This document shows, one piece after another, positions 33,765 to 44,927 of a stretch of 64,000 nucleotides of DNA (positions are counted from its first letter, which is position 1; the number at the start of each line of letters is the position of its first letter). The notes beneath the pieces were generated by a model. That model did no database searches. It worked only from the letters and a program-made list of their open reading frames with translations, and was not told the origin of the DNA. The translations under genes and the position numbers were made by a program. Source of the stretch: Chloranthus sessilifolius (Eukaryota; Streptophyta; Magnoliopsida; Chloranthales; Chloranthaceae); assembly GCA_021018995.1 (NCBI GenBank), contig CM037590.1, forward strand, positions 64,017,597 through 64,081,596, given 5' to 3'.

Positions 33765-34249
33765 TTTTAAAGTTATAAAAAAAATTGACTAACTCTTTGA
33801 TTAGATATTAGTGGCCCATTTTAAAAGTAATGATCATTAAATCAAATTCGAAAAAATACCCCGTCAAATATGTTCAGTCCCATCTTGATTGGTTGCCTAT
33901 AAAGTTTGAGAGAAATCCGAGTATAATACATAAATCGATGATTAGATCACGTTTCTACGGTCATAGCATAATCATTGATTAAATCAATTTCGAGAATTTT
34001 CTAAGAGAAACTTAAAAACAAAGGATTCTGTGTTTTATAAGAATTTGTTAGGAATCTGAGTAACTTAAGAACGCATATAGGAAAAATCAGGAATCTGAGT
34101 CTTCTAAGAATCTGTCAGGAATTTTAGTGTCCAAGAATCTGAGCTTTTCTGGGAAAAATTAGGAAACACCTGAACGAGCCCTAAAAGCTTTGGATTTAGT
34201 CTAATGCACAGAAACGTTTGAAAATGAGGCACGCTTTTCTAAAGTGCCC

Positions 34250-34620
34250 TTTTATAAAATATTTACTTAAACGGCTATCCATCTTATTTGATAAATGACT
34301 CGACTACCCCTATATTAAAGGCTTAATAAGATATAAATTATGAGTAAATATGTAATTTTATAATAGGTAAATTTACCATAATAACACTCTTTCTGAAAAT
34401 AATGTCAACTTTATGCCCATTTCAAATATTTTATCGGAGAGGAAAGTTTTATAAAATATTTACCTAAATAGCTATCCATCATATTTTGCAAATGACCAGA
34501 CTACCCCTGTATTAGAGGCTTAATATGATGTAAACCATGGATAAAGAGGTAATTTTATAAGCGAAGGTATGTTTTTGAGATACCTTTTTCAGTAAATTTT
34601 ATTTGATAAAATCCTATATG
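34250..34620. repeat. Two ~197-bp direct repeats beside the MULE
   Basis: TTTTATAAAATATTTAC followed by GGCTATCCATC begins at 34250 and again at 34447; both units go on with ACTACCCCTRTATTA and RAGGTAATTTTATA-like sequence. The first unit carries the MULE at its left edge; the second is uninterrupted. Confidence 0.75.
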
Positions 34621-34661
34621 GTTATTATTTTTAAAATTGTATAAAATGGTTATTATTTTGT

Positions 34662-35022
34662 GGAAAAGGGTTTCGTCCTCCATGGGAGGACGGTCACTGT
34701 CCTCCAAGGTTTTAGGTGGAGGTCCACTTGGCATCTAAAACAGTGTTTCAATGTCATATGGACCTCGGGTGCATTACTTAGATCATTTTTATAAAAAAAT
34801 AACTTTGAAAACTCATCTCCACCATGTTTTTTTTGAGCCATGAAATGTAGACCATTGAAACTAGTCAATGATTGACTTATGCTTTTTAAAAAAAAATTCG
34901 AAATTTATTTTTTTTAAATTGATCTAAACCATCCACCCATGCTCCACGTGGCAACCAAAAAGTGTTTGGGATGTCATGTGTACCACCACGTGGACCTTGG
35001 AGGACGGAACCGGCTCCCTTGC
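34662..35022. mobile_element. GGAGGACGG foldback MITE, copy 1 (361 bp)
   Basis: Left end GGAAAAGGGTTTCGTCCTCC; right end, inverted, GCAAGGGAGCCGGTTCCGTC. TTTGT flanks both sides (34657-34661, 35023-35027). About 130 bp away the uninterrupted sequence TTATTATTTTGTATATTGAT (about 35153) gives a paralogous empty site. Relatives are at 53951 and 54366. Confidence 0.75.
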
Positions 35023-36689
35023 TTTGTATATTGATTCCATGTCTGGTCAAGTGCCTTTTATAGTAGAAGGTATGTTTTTTAGATACCTTTTTCAGTAAAT
35101 TGTTTTTGATAAAATCATATATAATTTCTTTTTTGAAATGATTTAAAATGATTATTATTTTGTATATTGATTCCCTATTTGGTCAAGTGCCCTTAATGTT
35201 ACAATATAAAATTACACTCTATAATAAAAGAAACACATAATTATTTGATTAGCTACAAAACTTAAAAATCATAAGGTCTTAGGTTTAACTCCCCTCCCTA
35301 TGTTTTTAAAATTTTATTTTAAAATACAATATTTAGTATTCGCAGTAAGTTCACTTGTCATGCCGAATCGAACCGAATTGAATTGCAATCTGCTTCGATG
35401 CACCAACTTCACGGGTCTCTATGTGAATGAGTGATCTAACATAGGATTAAATGAGTGAAAGAAGTTGTATCGTGGTGCTTAGAACCATTAAAGAATGTAG
35501 TCTTCCCAATCTCTACATCTTCGAATCATACCGTCGAATCGATGGACTGCTACTTAGGTAAACCTGAGTGGCTAGAGAAAGATTTATTTTAGAAGATTGA
35601 CTCCCCGCACTCCTTAGTCACCAAATCGAGGGTTCGAGAATAAATCGGCAGGAAGAAAATTAAAAAAAAAAAAAAATTTTAATTGGGAAACTTAAGAAAA
35701 AAGCAAAGAAAATTAAAAATTTTGAAAAATAAGATTAAAAGGTAGGAAAAAATATAAGAAAATATTGAAAAACACACAATTAATTAATTAATTGATGATT
35801 TTTCTAATTAATCATTATTTAATCACAAAATTCGCGTCTTTCTTAAAAAATAAAAAATAAAAATTCTTGAAAAAGAGAATTTGGTGACTATGCTCTAGTT
35901 GACATAACAATCTCATCATCCCACTTTTAGGCCACATTTATAAATAGTTTATAGGCCACGTAACACATGTTTTTGAGCCGTCAAATAATATAGAGCTCAT
36001 ATATTGAATTCAACTGGACAATTGAATTCAACTGGACAATCTAGGTGCCCATACTTTTATAGATGACTAATATTAAGGTGCCTATTTTTAGAACTTTTAT
36101 ATAGTCTTATGCAACCCTTATTATGCCTTGTATTTAAGTACATGATAAAGGTAGCATGGTTGAAGACCGGGAAACTTATTGGATCCAACATTATTTTGCT
36201 ACCATATGACCATAAGAGTTTAGAATACCTTTTTCATATCTACTACAAGGTAATGTGAGATTTGGTGTAATAGTCTAATATTGGATAGAGAAAAGTTCTG
36301 ATCCTAGGCTATATGTGATTACGGATACTACATGTCATGACACGTTTTGGGTGGGGACGGCGAACCGTAACGCCTATGTTAGAAACAAAACTGGGGCAGG
36401 GACTTAAGCCCAAAATCAAATAATATTGTGGCATGTGAGGTTGGGTCGTCACACTAGGCAAGTTACTTGGTCCTATCCTATTGTCACTTAATTCATAACT
36501 TTCATGATTCACATTCAAATTTGTAATTTGCCCCTTTCATACGAACCTAATTCGCTAGAGATTGGATGAGTTTTTAAATTTTAATTTTATTTTTATTCTT
36601 TTTAAATTTTGTTTTTGCTAAGCTTACAAGAAGTGAAATCATATAATTAATAAAGTTAGGATATGTATCACAAGCTTTGTTTCGTTTGT
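35023..36689. other. Intergenic, decayed repeats only
   Basis: AT-rich. GTTGGGTCGTCACACTAGG near 36443 resembles the end of a gypsy LTR, but no matching start was found. AGGTTTAACTCCCC near 35281 and GAGGGTTCGAG near 35628 look like B-boxes of SINE relics, without a convincing A-box. No gene. Confidence 0.35.
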
Positions 36690-36790
36690 TGGTTAGCCGA
36701 GCATGATGCTCAGTCAATAGATGTTTAGGTCTTAGGGTTCAAGTCTTCCCAGCAAGGAATCAAATGACGAGTTTGGAGGGTTTATGAGCA
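36690..36790 (+). mobile_element. Possible SINE 5' part
   Basis: TGCTCAGTCAATAG near 36708 fits an A-box and AGGGTTCAAGTCTTCCC near 36734 a B-box, with about 25 bp between them. There is no cloverleaf for a working tRNA. Confidence 0.4.
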
Positions 36791-37572
36791 AATTACATAA
36801 AAATTATTTAATGATTAATATTAAAGTACATTAATTGAATGATTCCAATCTTCTTACAAATATATATATTTTTGGCTAAGACATATAATAATGATGAGTT
36901 GCTAAGTAAACTATATATGACACGTGATGTAAAGAGATTCCATATAAGCGGCAATAGGTATCAGATCCTAATGAGTAACTATGAATAGACTCGACACCGC
37001 GTCCCTAAAATTTGCACTAATCAAATAATAATTTTAAGAATCTAATTCAAAATGATACAAGGGTCCACCAAAAAAAGATGGTAGATGATAATGATTATTT
37101 GTCGGTGTAGTTCGGGTACCGCGCATTCAAGAGGTGGACTGATTGATTGGACGGTCCTGATTCACCTACAGTTACACCCATCATGTTTGATGGAGCTAAC
37201 CAAAAGCAATTGGCCTGGCTTTTTTTTTTGTGACAAAAAAAAGCTATTTCTTTCTTTGCGGTTGAGACTATTATTACTGAAAGGGAGAATTTGAAGGGTA
37301 GAAAAGAAGTGAGGGTCATTGGCACCGTAGATAGTGGCCATGAACTCCACTCGCAAATAGAAAACCTTTGTTTATTTAAAGGGGATGTGAGTGAAAGAAT
37401 AAGCTTCTTCCATTGTGAAAAAGCATTTTTGTCTATTGTATGCAATTATTATCACTACTACTTAGTTGAGCTAGTATAGAGCTACCAACTCGTTCACTGA
37501 GGTTGATGACTCGATCATTGATTCATACACGTGGCCCATTTTGGTGCCACGTGGTTTAGGAGGGATTGGACT
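36791..37572. other. Intergenic, no gene recognised
   Basis: Overlapping frames on both strands at 37085-37479 have no domain I recognise. Confidence 0.35.
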
Positions 37573-37835
37573 TAGGGTGCAAACCGGTCGGGTTGATCTG
37601 GCAAGACTTTCAGACCCCACCTGCTTTAAGCCAGGTTTGGGTTTAAAAAATATGAACTGTCCGGTTGAGTCGGGTCGAAAATCTCAGCCTATTACATAAA
37701 TAAGTTGGGTTCAAGGTAGCCCCAAACCCAACCCAAATCTAACCTAATACCTTTTTTATATAAGCCTATATATAGGTTATATGTTTAACTTGTCCTGGAT
37801 AGGCCCAAATGCCAGTTAACAAATTGGGTCCAAAT

Positions 37836-38042
37836 TTTATTTTTTTATTTTTATTTTTTTTCATAACTTGGATATTCGGGCCTCTTAGAGCACTCATCTA
37901 ATCTCAGGGGCACATGCGCACTAAATTCAAAGACATGTCGTCAAAGACAGATATAAATCCCTAAGGTGGCCTCAAGGGGAGGATTCAACTCGTGTCTCCG
38001 CTTTTGGCAGTGCACTGCCAACTCACCTAACCCCTCAAGGTT
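37836..38042 (-). mobile_element. tRNA-derived SINE with clear target duplication
   Basis: Minus strand: TTAGGTGAGTTGGCA as A-box, GAGTTGAATCC as B-box, and an A-rich tail (T-rich plus strand 37836-37862). Flanks AAATTGGGTCCAAAT and AAATTAGGTCCAAAA form a target duplication of about 15 bp with two differences. Confidence 0.8.
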
Positions 38043-38089
38043 AAATTAGGTCCAAAATTGAAAATTCAATGAAATGACACTAGCAAGAC

Positions 38090-38426
38090 TACGGGTGGCA
38101 ACGGGCTGGGTTTAGGCCGAGCTCGAATATACCCAAGCCTGACCCAACAAAACTGAACTTGGTTGATGCCCAGCCCTGGCCTGTGGCAGTCTTATGATTC
38201 CAAGCCCAAGACCGGCCCCCAAAAAACTTTCAAAACTCAAGGCTGGCCTGGCCCGACTCGTTTATTTATGGATGTGCTGAATGAAAGGAATTATAGATGG
38301 GGAGATAAGGTGATTTATTTAGTCCTTTGTCCTTTCAAAGTCTTGGAAATCTTTTTTGTTGGGAGTATAATGGTTTCAAAATTATTTTTTTATTGAGAAT
38401 TTGATCTTATAATTATTAGATTAGAC

Positions 38427-38463
<37 letters not shown>

Positions 38464-38621
38464 TCTCCACTACTTCAAATGGATGGCGTGAGATTGGTGA
38501 TAAGAATAAATCAAATATTCAAATATGAGAGCCCGAAGGGCTTAGGAGGTTAGGCATGTGCCCGAACCCGACCTGTTTAATTAGCGGACCGAGTGGGCTA
38601 CCCAACCCATTGCCACCCCTA
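38090..38621. mobile_element. Inner hAT-type MITE, 532 bp
   Basis: A perfect 8-bp duplication AGCAAGAC (38082-38089, 38622-38629). Ends TACGGGTGGCAACGGG and, inverted, TAGGGGTGGCAATGGG, a terminus seen in many plant hAT MITEs. It contains a (GA)n tract at 38429-38460. A perfect duplication suggests it is one of the younger insertions here. Confidence 0.85.
38429..38460. repeat. (GA)n microsatellite
   Basis: Sixteen GA units inside the inner hAT. Confidence 0.95.
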
Positions 38622-38823
38622 AGCAAGACAAGTTCAAGTTGTGTGCAGGTCCAAGTAGCATGTCCGGGTCAGGTCAGGTCCAAGTCAAGGTATTTTTAAC
38701 AGGTCAAATTCAAGTTCAGGGAATGGTTTATAGGTTAGCAGGGTCAGGTCAAGGGATGTGATTAACAGGTCGGGTTCAAATTGACCCTAAACCCGCCCTG
38801 AACCTAACCTATTTGCGCCCCTA

Positions 38824-40030
38824 ATTGGATCCAACTCTAAGATTGCACACAAATTAAACTTTCTACCATGCTATACAGAGCCTGTAAGGACAAAAAATGA
38901 AAAGAAAATTTGGTAATCGACGACTATAGTTTCACATTTTTCAGCAATGGACCTCTAATTTCACCGCTTCCATAACTGACCAGCTTGAAGCCAAACCAAG
39001 TTAAAAAGTCATAAATGCCTCCTAAGGTATGTAAAAGGTGATAAAACCTTGGGCGATTATAAGCGTCTTAGCGTCATTGACTATTCTGGATCCAATAGTG
39101 GAGATCTATTTATGTCCTAATCTTTCACGGGATTAATCTTGAGATCATGGTCGTACCATTAGCCGATCCATTTTGTTAAAAAACAGGGACAAAAATGGTG
39201 GGGAGCGTTAGCATTCCTCTAACACTCGTTTAGGGGAGCGTCAGCGCTCCTTTAGGGCAACGTCAGCGCTCCTCTGGAGGATTTGCAGTGCTCCCGTGGA
39301 GGAGCTCCAATGCTCTTCTATAATGGCATAATATTTTTTAGTAAAATGAACAATTTGATGGGACGCCCATGATCTTAAGACCCCTCTAGCTTCACCCTTT
39401 TTACTTAACTGACCAGTGGCCCTCTAGTTTAACCGTTTTACAAGACTAACCAGCTTGAAGCCGATAGAGCCACCCCAATCTAGCGTCAAAAGTCCAACAT
39501 ACTCCTTGGACCTTTCTAAAATCAAAAGCAAGTAGCTCTTCCTCATTCCAAAAGGCTACAGATTTTTTTTAGAGAGCGAGAAGAGGGAGAGAGCGAGCAT
39601 TAGTGGGAGAAACAAGGTGATTTTTTTTAGAGAGAGAAGAGGGAGAGAGCGAGCAGTAGTGGGAGAAACAAGGTGCGAAACCACCATTTTTGATGAGGGA
39701 AGAAAAGAGATTGAAGGAATCAGGAAAATATCGACAACGCCCAATTTACCGATCATTATCAATAACTTAATGAATCGTTACCGCCTACTTAACGAATTAC
39801 TGTCCCTAATATAATGAATCTACATCACTAACTTAATGAATCTCTCATTTAAAAAAAAAAAAAATTTATACATCCATTCGGCCGAGACATCCTCAAGAAT
39901 CGAGGAGCAGACACACATATATATATGATAGTTACGGAGCAACGTGAAAGAGCACCAACTAGAATGGTGAGGGTTAATTAACAGAACCCAACACACACCT
40001 TGTAAAGACAAGGTAAACAGCGTGGAGGAC
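38824..40030. other. Decayed inverted-repeat region left of a gypsy LTR
   Basis: CTGACCAGCTTGAAG-type sequence with a nearby TTTCACC block occurs near 38960 and 39450, and inverted near 43240-43290 on the other side of the LTR. AACTTAATGAATCGT occurs near 39760 and again near 43045. The LTR has therefore landed in an older repeat. A partial GATCTTGAGATCATGG element spans about 39075-39175. Confidence 0.45.
39205..39325. repeat. Palindromic minisatellite around GGAGCGTCAGCGCTCC
   Basis: Four worn units at a spacing of roughly 26-34 bp; the unit GGAGCG-TCA-GCGCTCC is itself an inverted repeat. It lies beside the partial foldback MITE near 39100. Confidence 0.65.
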
Positions 40031-42965
40031 TGTCACGACCCAGAATCCTTACCCGATATCGAGGGCCTAGAATTCTGTGTTATGACACCGCACGCTGGTT
40101 AAGGCGATAAACGGACATACACATAATCTATAAATTGACTTAGCATATGGATTGAGGCATGTAAGATAGCATTAAAAATAATTGACTCATAAATTAACAG
40201 CGGAAATCATAAAAGACAATAAAAAGATAAATCCTAACCATGCATCTAAGATAGGAAAAAAAATAAGTTTTACGTAGGATAAAATGGTTCTAAACTTGAA
40301 CTCACAAAATATCAAAATAACTAGAATATGTCTGTCAAAGAATAAAGTCTAAAGCAAAAGGACTCTCAAGGCTCGTAGAAATCTGCTGGATCTATGCCCT
40401 CCTCCGGATGATAGCTAACGTCTCCATCTACAAACCCGCCTCTGGAACGGCAGCTCTCGCGTCATCATGAACAGGATAAATGGAATCTTCACCTGAAACT
40501 GTTTGATTTGGGAGGGGGGTGAGTTTACTCAGTCGCGTAAACTCAGCGGGTTGCACAATCGATCCACCATAACTTACTCAGGTAGTCGTGTGTGCAATCG
40601 CTTGAATTGCGATGCATTTTAAAAATATAACCAACATCTTAAATAAATGAAATAAACTTATCCATAATTCATAGACTATCATAATTAAGACTGAAAAATA
40701 TACTAATATAACATGAAGAGTACATGATGCTTCTATTTTCTTATCTCTTTTCCTATTTGTCTCATCAACTTAGCATACGTGACATATCGTAAGTCTTATT
40801 AATTACTCCATACGCCTACACAACGTACTTCGCATCTTATCTTATTTAAACGATCTGTGCCAGGATCGCTGCTCTAGCCTACCACGCGAGGTCCACGTGT
40901 AGATAACCACGTAACCTCCATATCATAACATAAATCACCATCCAGCCAGATGAGGTTGTCGGCATAGTAACCACGATGTCTCCTTAGTTCGAGACAAGGC
41001 TATAATATCCTTAAGACCCGTCTTGGCTGCAGACGTTAGACCCTTACGGTGGCTCGTAAGGTATGACACGTGTAGAAACTTAATTTATATTTAGCTGGCC
41101 TTCACAGCATATCTTAACATATCATAACATTATTCGGTTCTGGGCTTAGGTTCCCGCCCCGATTTTTATATTTGCGTGGGCTTAAGTCCCCACTTTCTTA
41201 ATATACATGTGTCTTAACATATTCTTTTATCATTTTTTCTTAAAACTTAGTTAGAATAGGTCACGGTGCGCTAGGCTTCACTAAACCACGTTTTCCAAGG
41301 GACGGGTTCCGTAGTAACCTAGATGTACTTCGTGTGGTGTCCCATACTACCATAGAGGGGTTGCATCCGTACATGGATGCCTACATTCCAAGTTCCACGT
41401 GACCGTGAAAGAAACCCCACCGTGACGAAGGCTTAAGTCATGTGTCATATCTTATTTTTAACTTATATGCGTGTGCCCTATCGTGATTTTCTATATGATG
41501 AATGTCATATGATAATGGTGAACATATATAAGAATGAACTATAATATAAACCTTAAGCATTTCATATTTATGAAAAAAATTAATAAAGAGCATAACATAC
41601 GAAATATTAAAGTAAAATAGAAAATAATAAATATTTAACTACATTTATTTTACAATAGAGTTGAAACTATACTTCATTAGGGTTAATTGTATTCATGAAA
41701 TTTGGTGATTGACTGATATAGCGATCCGACCTATTTTAAAATTCTAAATGAGCACATGTGTCAAATCAAGGATTGTATGAGGCTTAAAGGAGGTAATATA
41801 ATGGTAAGTATTAAAAACGTTAATATTTGACTCCTTAAACTTATAGATTGTTATTCGATGTAAGTTATTTAATGTATTTTATTTAATTTTAGCAATTTAT
41901 AAGTCTAGAGATAAGTTTAGCATAAAGTAGCCCAAGAGTTTAAAAAAATAATGTCAAACCCGTGTATCTTGGATCATCTAAAACGTATCCCGACTTGCAG
42001 CTCAATTTTGACCTTAAAAATATTAAATTCATGAAATTACTATTTTAGACAAAGTTATAGATCTCGTTGTCCTCTTTCCAATGCCATAAGAATCACGTCA
42101 ATCCGAGTTCGGGATAAAAAGTTATGGCCACAATACTGAGGCTGTGTCTGTTGAAGAGTTTGGCCGAATTTCACGAAAATCTGAGAAAAACGATCCTATC
42201 GATTTTGGGCCTAATTTCTATGTTTTTAAGACTCAAATTTTATCAAAATTTAAGAAAAAATTTGGGTTTTCTTTTTAAGAAATAACTGAATAATTTAAGA
42301 TGGATTTAGAGGCACCCACCTGTTGAAGCGTGATTCGAATCCTACGATGATTTGGGTTGATGGAGATCGGATTCGAGAGACGATATGCCCGAATCTTTTT
42401 GCGAGAATTCCTTTCTTATGATAAATTGGTCGCGGGGATGAGAAACTTTGATGGTGTAAGATTCTCTGATAAGATCAAAAATCGATGGAGATCCGACGAG
42501 GAATTATGAAAGATGGCACTGTCAGAGCTTTTGCAGAGAAGAGAGAATAAAGAGAGACAACTGAGAGAAGAAGTAAATATATATCTAATTCCCTGTATAG
42601 GTTAACTCTAATTAAGACTTTCCGTATAAGATTTAATAAAATAGTAGTTTTTACATGCAAGTAGCATTCATACATGACTTGAAAAGCTTGAGAAGAGGTT
42701 TTGCTCCAGCGCTTTGTGTAAGCACCAAGGTAAATGGTGATTCTCTCCCGAATTTGCAGTTGTGCCCTTTAACCCGCTTCACTCTTCAAACGGGCATAAC
42801 TTTTTATATTCTTATCGAAAATCGACAAATTATATATCGTTGGAATCGTATCGACGAGTACTCTGCAATGAGTCTAATATTGATATATAAAAAAAATCAG
42901 ACTATTTCTAAAGTGGATATATTCCGGTGTGGAGCGTTAGCACCACGCACTGTGTGGTACATCAT
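40031..42965 (-). mobile_element. Ty3-gypsy (Tekay-like) LTR, minus strand
   Basis: Read on the minus strand, the end is GGATTCTGGGTCGTGACA at 40031, typical of Del/Tekay LTRs. A TATA box (ATATATATTT) near 42575 is followed by ACTTCTTCTCTC. TGCTAACGCTCCACACCGG near 42925 matches CTCGTGCTCCACACCGG near 56135 in the other chromovirus LTR. The 5' edge, about 42965, is not sharp. No internal region follows on either side, so it is probably a solo LTR. I see no palindromic word array in it, unlike its relatives. Confidence 0.6.
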
Positions 42966-43605
42966 CTAATACCATTAAATAAAATTTAAAAATCTGTACC
43001 AACTAAGCTAATGAATTTTTATTGCTAACAGAATGAATCTTCACCAATAACTTAATGAATCGTCATCGCTAATTTAATGATGATCTCTCGAAAAAATCTC
43101 GTTGTCGCTCTTAAAACACGCAGCCCTCAATCTTTACGCTCGTAAGGAAGCAAAAAGTAAAGTAAAATAGTAAAAAAAATGAATGAAACTAGGTTTTGTA
43201 TGGCCCTAAGCGCATTTTGGTCATTTTAGATTCTTGGGCGACCGCTTGACTTCAAGCTGGTCAGTAATGTAAAAGGTGAAACTAGAGGGCCAGTACTTAA
43301 AAAGGTGAAAATGACGAGGTCGATCTTGTAAATTTCTCTATATATTAATATAAAAGGCGGTTGGTTGTTGACGTGGAACCGGCTAGGCTAGGAGCTGGCC
43401 TGTTATGCAAGTGATGAAACTATAGGGCCGTTTCTGCAAATATGCAAACTTATAAGGCCGAAAGTGCAAATTTTCCAATTAATTTTATTATTTTAGAAAC
43501 CTGTAACAATTGGTGTCAACCGGCGGCATTTTAAATCCATCGATCCGACAAGTTTTAAAGACCTATAAGTGACACATTTGAGGGAAAAAAAAGAGTTAAA
43601 ACTAA
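42966..43605. other. Decayed repeats right of the gypsy LTR
   Basis: Continues the older element split by the LTR, with TTCAAGCTGGTCAG near 43241 as the inverse of the copies at 38960 and 39450. No gene. Confidence 0.4.
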
Positions 43606-43971
43606 GGATACCTCTGTTCGTGCCCACGTGTTCACATCCCAGACTCCCTCAAAACCACTGATTGCTTCGGATCAGATGATGGAGATCGTGTTTCTCCCTA
43701 ATCTTCCACACAATGAATCTTGAGATCATGGCGCACCTATCAGACAGTCAATTTTTTACTCCATGTGTCCCAAATCCCCCAAAAATAGCTTTAAAATCAT
43801 GTTTGAGCTTGAGGTGTACCATATGATTGAAGAGCTATTTTTTGGGGAACTGTGATAGGAGATCGGTGTGAAACACGATCTCCATCATATTTTCTGAAGC
43901 AATCAATGATTTTGAAGGGGTTTAAGGATGTGGGTGCTCTCAGAGAAGCGTGGGCACAAACAAAGGTACCC
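43606..43971. mobile_element. Mutator-type foldback MITE, 366 bp
   Basis: Ends GGATACCTCTGTTCGTGCCC and, inverted, GGGTACCTTTGTTTGTGCCC; flanks TAAAACTAA and TAAAAGTAT agree at seven of nine bases. Core AATCTTGAGATCATGGCGCA. Same family as 16549 and 18498. Confidence 0.8.
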
Positions 43972-44013
43972 TAAAAGTATTGGGTGCAAGTGTGCCTTAA
44001 GTATAGTAGAAAG

Positions 44014-44211
44014 CAACGTATCAAAAATCGGTCGATACCGATACGTATCGGTATCCTAACTCAGGTATCCGATACCGTATCGGCCAATAGGTGCTCAGAC
44101 GTCGTGATTCGCCAATAAATAAAAATAGGCCGATATGTCTCGGTATCGGCCAATATATATCGGTCGAGTCGTATTTGTCTTGGGCAAACTGATACCGATT
44201 TTGATACCTAG
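44014..44211. mobile_element. hAT-type TATCGG MITE, 198 bp
   Basis: A perfect 8-bp duplication GTAGAAAG (44006-44013, 44212-44219). Ends CAACGTATCAAAAATCGG and, inverted, CTAGGTATCAAAATCGG. The inside is almost wholly made of GATACC, GGTATC, CCGATA and TATCGG words. Confidence 0.85.
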
Positions 44212-44269
44212 GTAGAAAGTATGACAGTTCAGGTGAGTACTTGGGGAATAATTCTTACACAATAAAACA

Positions 44270-44420
44270 CTCACATTGAGTGACATATAAGGGAATAAAT
44301 CCCACCCAATAACTCTCACTTTATTAATATGAGGAAGAAAACGTGGAACGTACAACCCACAACCTCAACCCTCGCAAAGGAGGGAGGATACCATCTGAGC
44401 TACCACTCAATCGGTAGTGT
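44270..44420 (-). mobile_element. tRNA-like SINE head
   Basis: Minus strand: TGGTAGCTCAGATGGTA is a canonical A-box; GTTGAGGTTGTGGGTTGTACG about 35 bp on is a worn B-box. The 3' end was not located. It is not a tRNA gene, as no acceptor stem closes. Confidence 0.5.
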
Positions 44421-44499
44421 GCAATTACTTATTAATACCCAAATTGGACCGTTGATATAGGTAGTAAGCAATAAAATGTCCGATTAGGATATGAATTGC

Positions 44500-44745
44500 T
44501 TGCTGAACATACATGAACTCTGAATCTGAAAAGAATATATGAACTCTAAATCTGAAAAGAATATATATGAACTCTAGATCCAAAATGAGTATTTGAATAT
44601 CTAAACTCTGGACCCGAAATGGGTAACTAAATTTCTGAACTCTGGACCAAAAATTGGTATCTGAATATCTGAACTCTAGACTTAAAATGAGTATCTGAAT
44701 TTCTGAATTTTAGACCCGAAATGGGTATCTGAATATGAATCTGGA
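44500..44745. repeat. Minisatellite with ~35-40-bp unit
   Basis: Six to seven worn units of ATCTGAACTCTAGAC followed by CGAAATGGGTATCTGAAT. Spacing drifts. Confidence 0.75.
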
Positions 44746-44927
44746 CCTCAAAAATGAGGTAATAAAAGATGAAAGATAGAATCTGATTTATATGAAATAA
44801 TTCAGAATTTGAAAGATAATGTAACGAAAACTGAAAATTTGAAAGTGGAAAGATGATACCATTTTGTTCTATTCTGACCTCACATAGCTGATCACTGTTC
44901 TCACGAGTGGGCTCGTATGAGCATTCT
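44746..44927. other. Short spacer
   Basis: AT-rich; may be the upstream part of the LTR-like segment that follows. Confidence 0.3.

Larger units (their letters stand above)
32127..34181. mobile_element. PIF/Harbinger-like element, 2055 bp
   Basis: Ends GGCTCCGTTCGAGAGCTTTT and, inverted, GGGCTCGTTCAGGTGTTTCC; TAA stands on both sides (32124-32126 and 34182-34184), the PIF/Harbinger target. Both arms then hold CAGATTCT words. It lies inside the right terminal repeat of the MULE, so it arrived later. It carries a pyrimidine-rich block (32460-32640), a tandem repeat (32718-32900) and a (TA)n tract, but no transposase frame, so it is non-autonomous. Confidence 0.75.
31126..34249. mobile_element. 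MULE-type element with nested PIF/Harbinger-like insertion
   Basis: A perfect 9-bp duplication TTTTATAAA flanks it (31117-31125 and 34250-34258). Left end CAGAATTAGAAAAACG, right end inverted GGGCACTTTAGAAAAGCG; both arms go on with GGTTTCAGCGCATTA-like sequence and then CAAAGCTTTTAGA and AAGGATTTCACGG. The right arm is cut by the element 32127-34181; without it the MULE is about 1066 bp, close to its sister at 21006 (986 bp). A paralogous empty site lies at about 34390-34480, where CATTTCAAATATTTTATC runs straight through a single TTTTATAAA. Confidence 0.85.
37573..38823. mobile_element. Outer hAT-type element with two insertions
   Basis: Ends TAGGGTGCAAACCGGTCGGG and, inverted, TAGGGGCGCAAATAGGTTAG; flanks ATTGGACT and ATTGGATC agree at six of eight bases. 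Both arms are rich in GGGTCGGG/CAGGTC words. A SINE (37836-38042) and a smaller hAT (38090-38621) are nested inside. No transposase. Confidence 0.65.

Noticed and set aside
36690-36790. tRNA gene
   Set aside because: A- and B-box-like words are present but no acceptor stem or cloverleaf closes; the same holds for 44270-44420 and the other SINE heads.
24640-38820. GGGTCGGG-rich stretches as telomere-like or G-quadruplex loci
   Set aside because: They lie within hAT-type elements with identifiable ends and target duplications, which explains them better.
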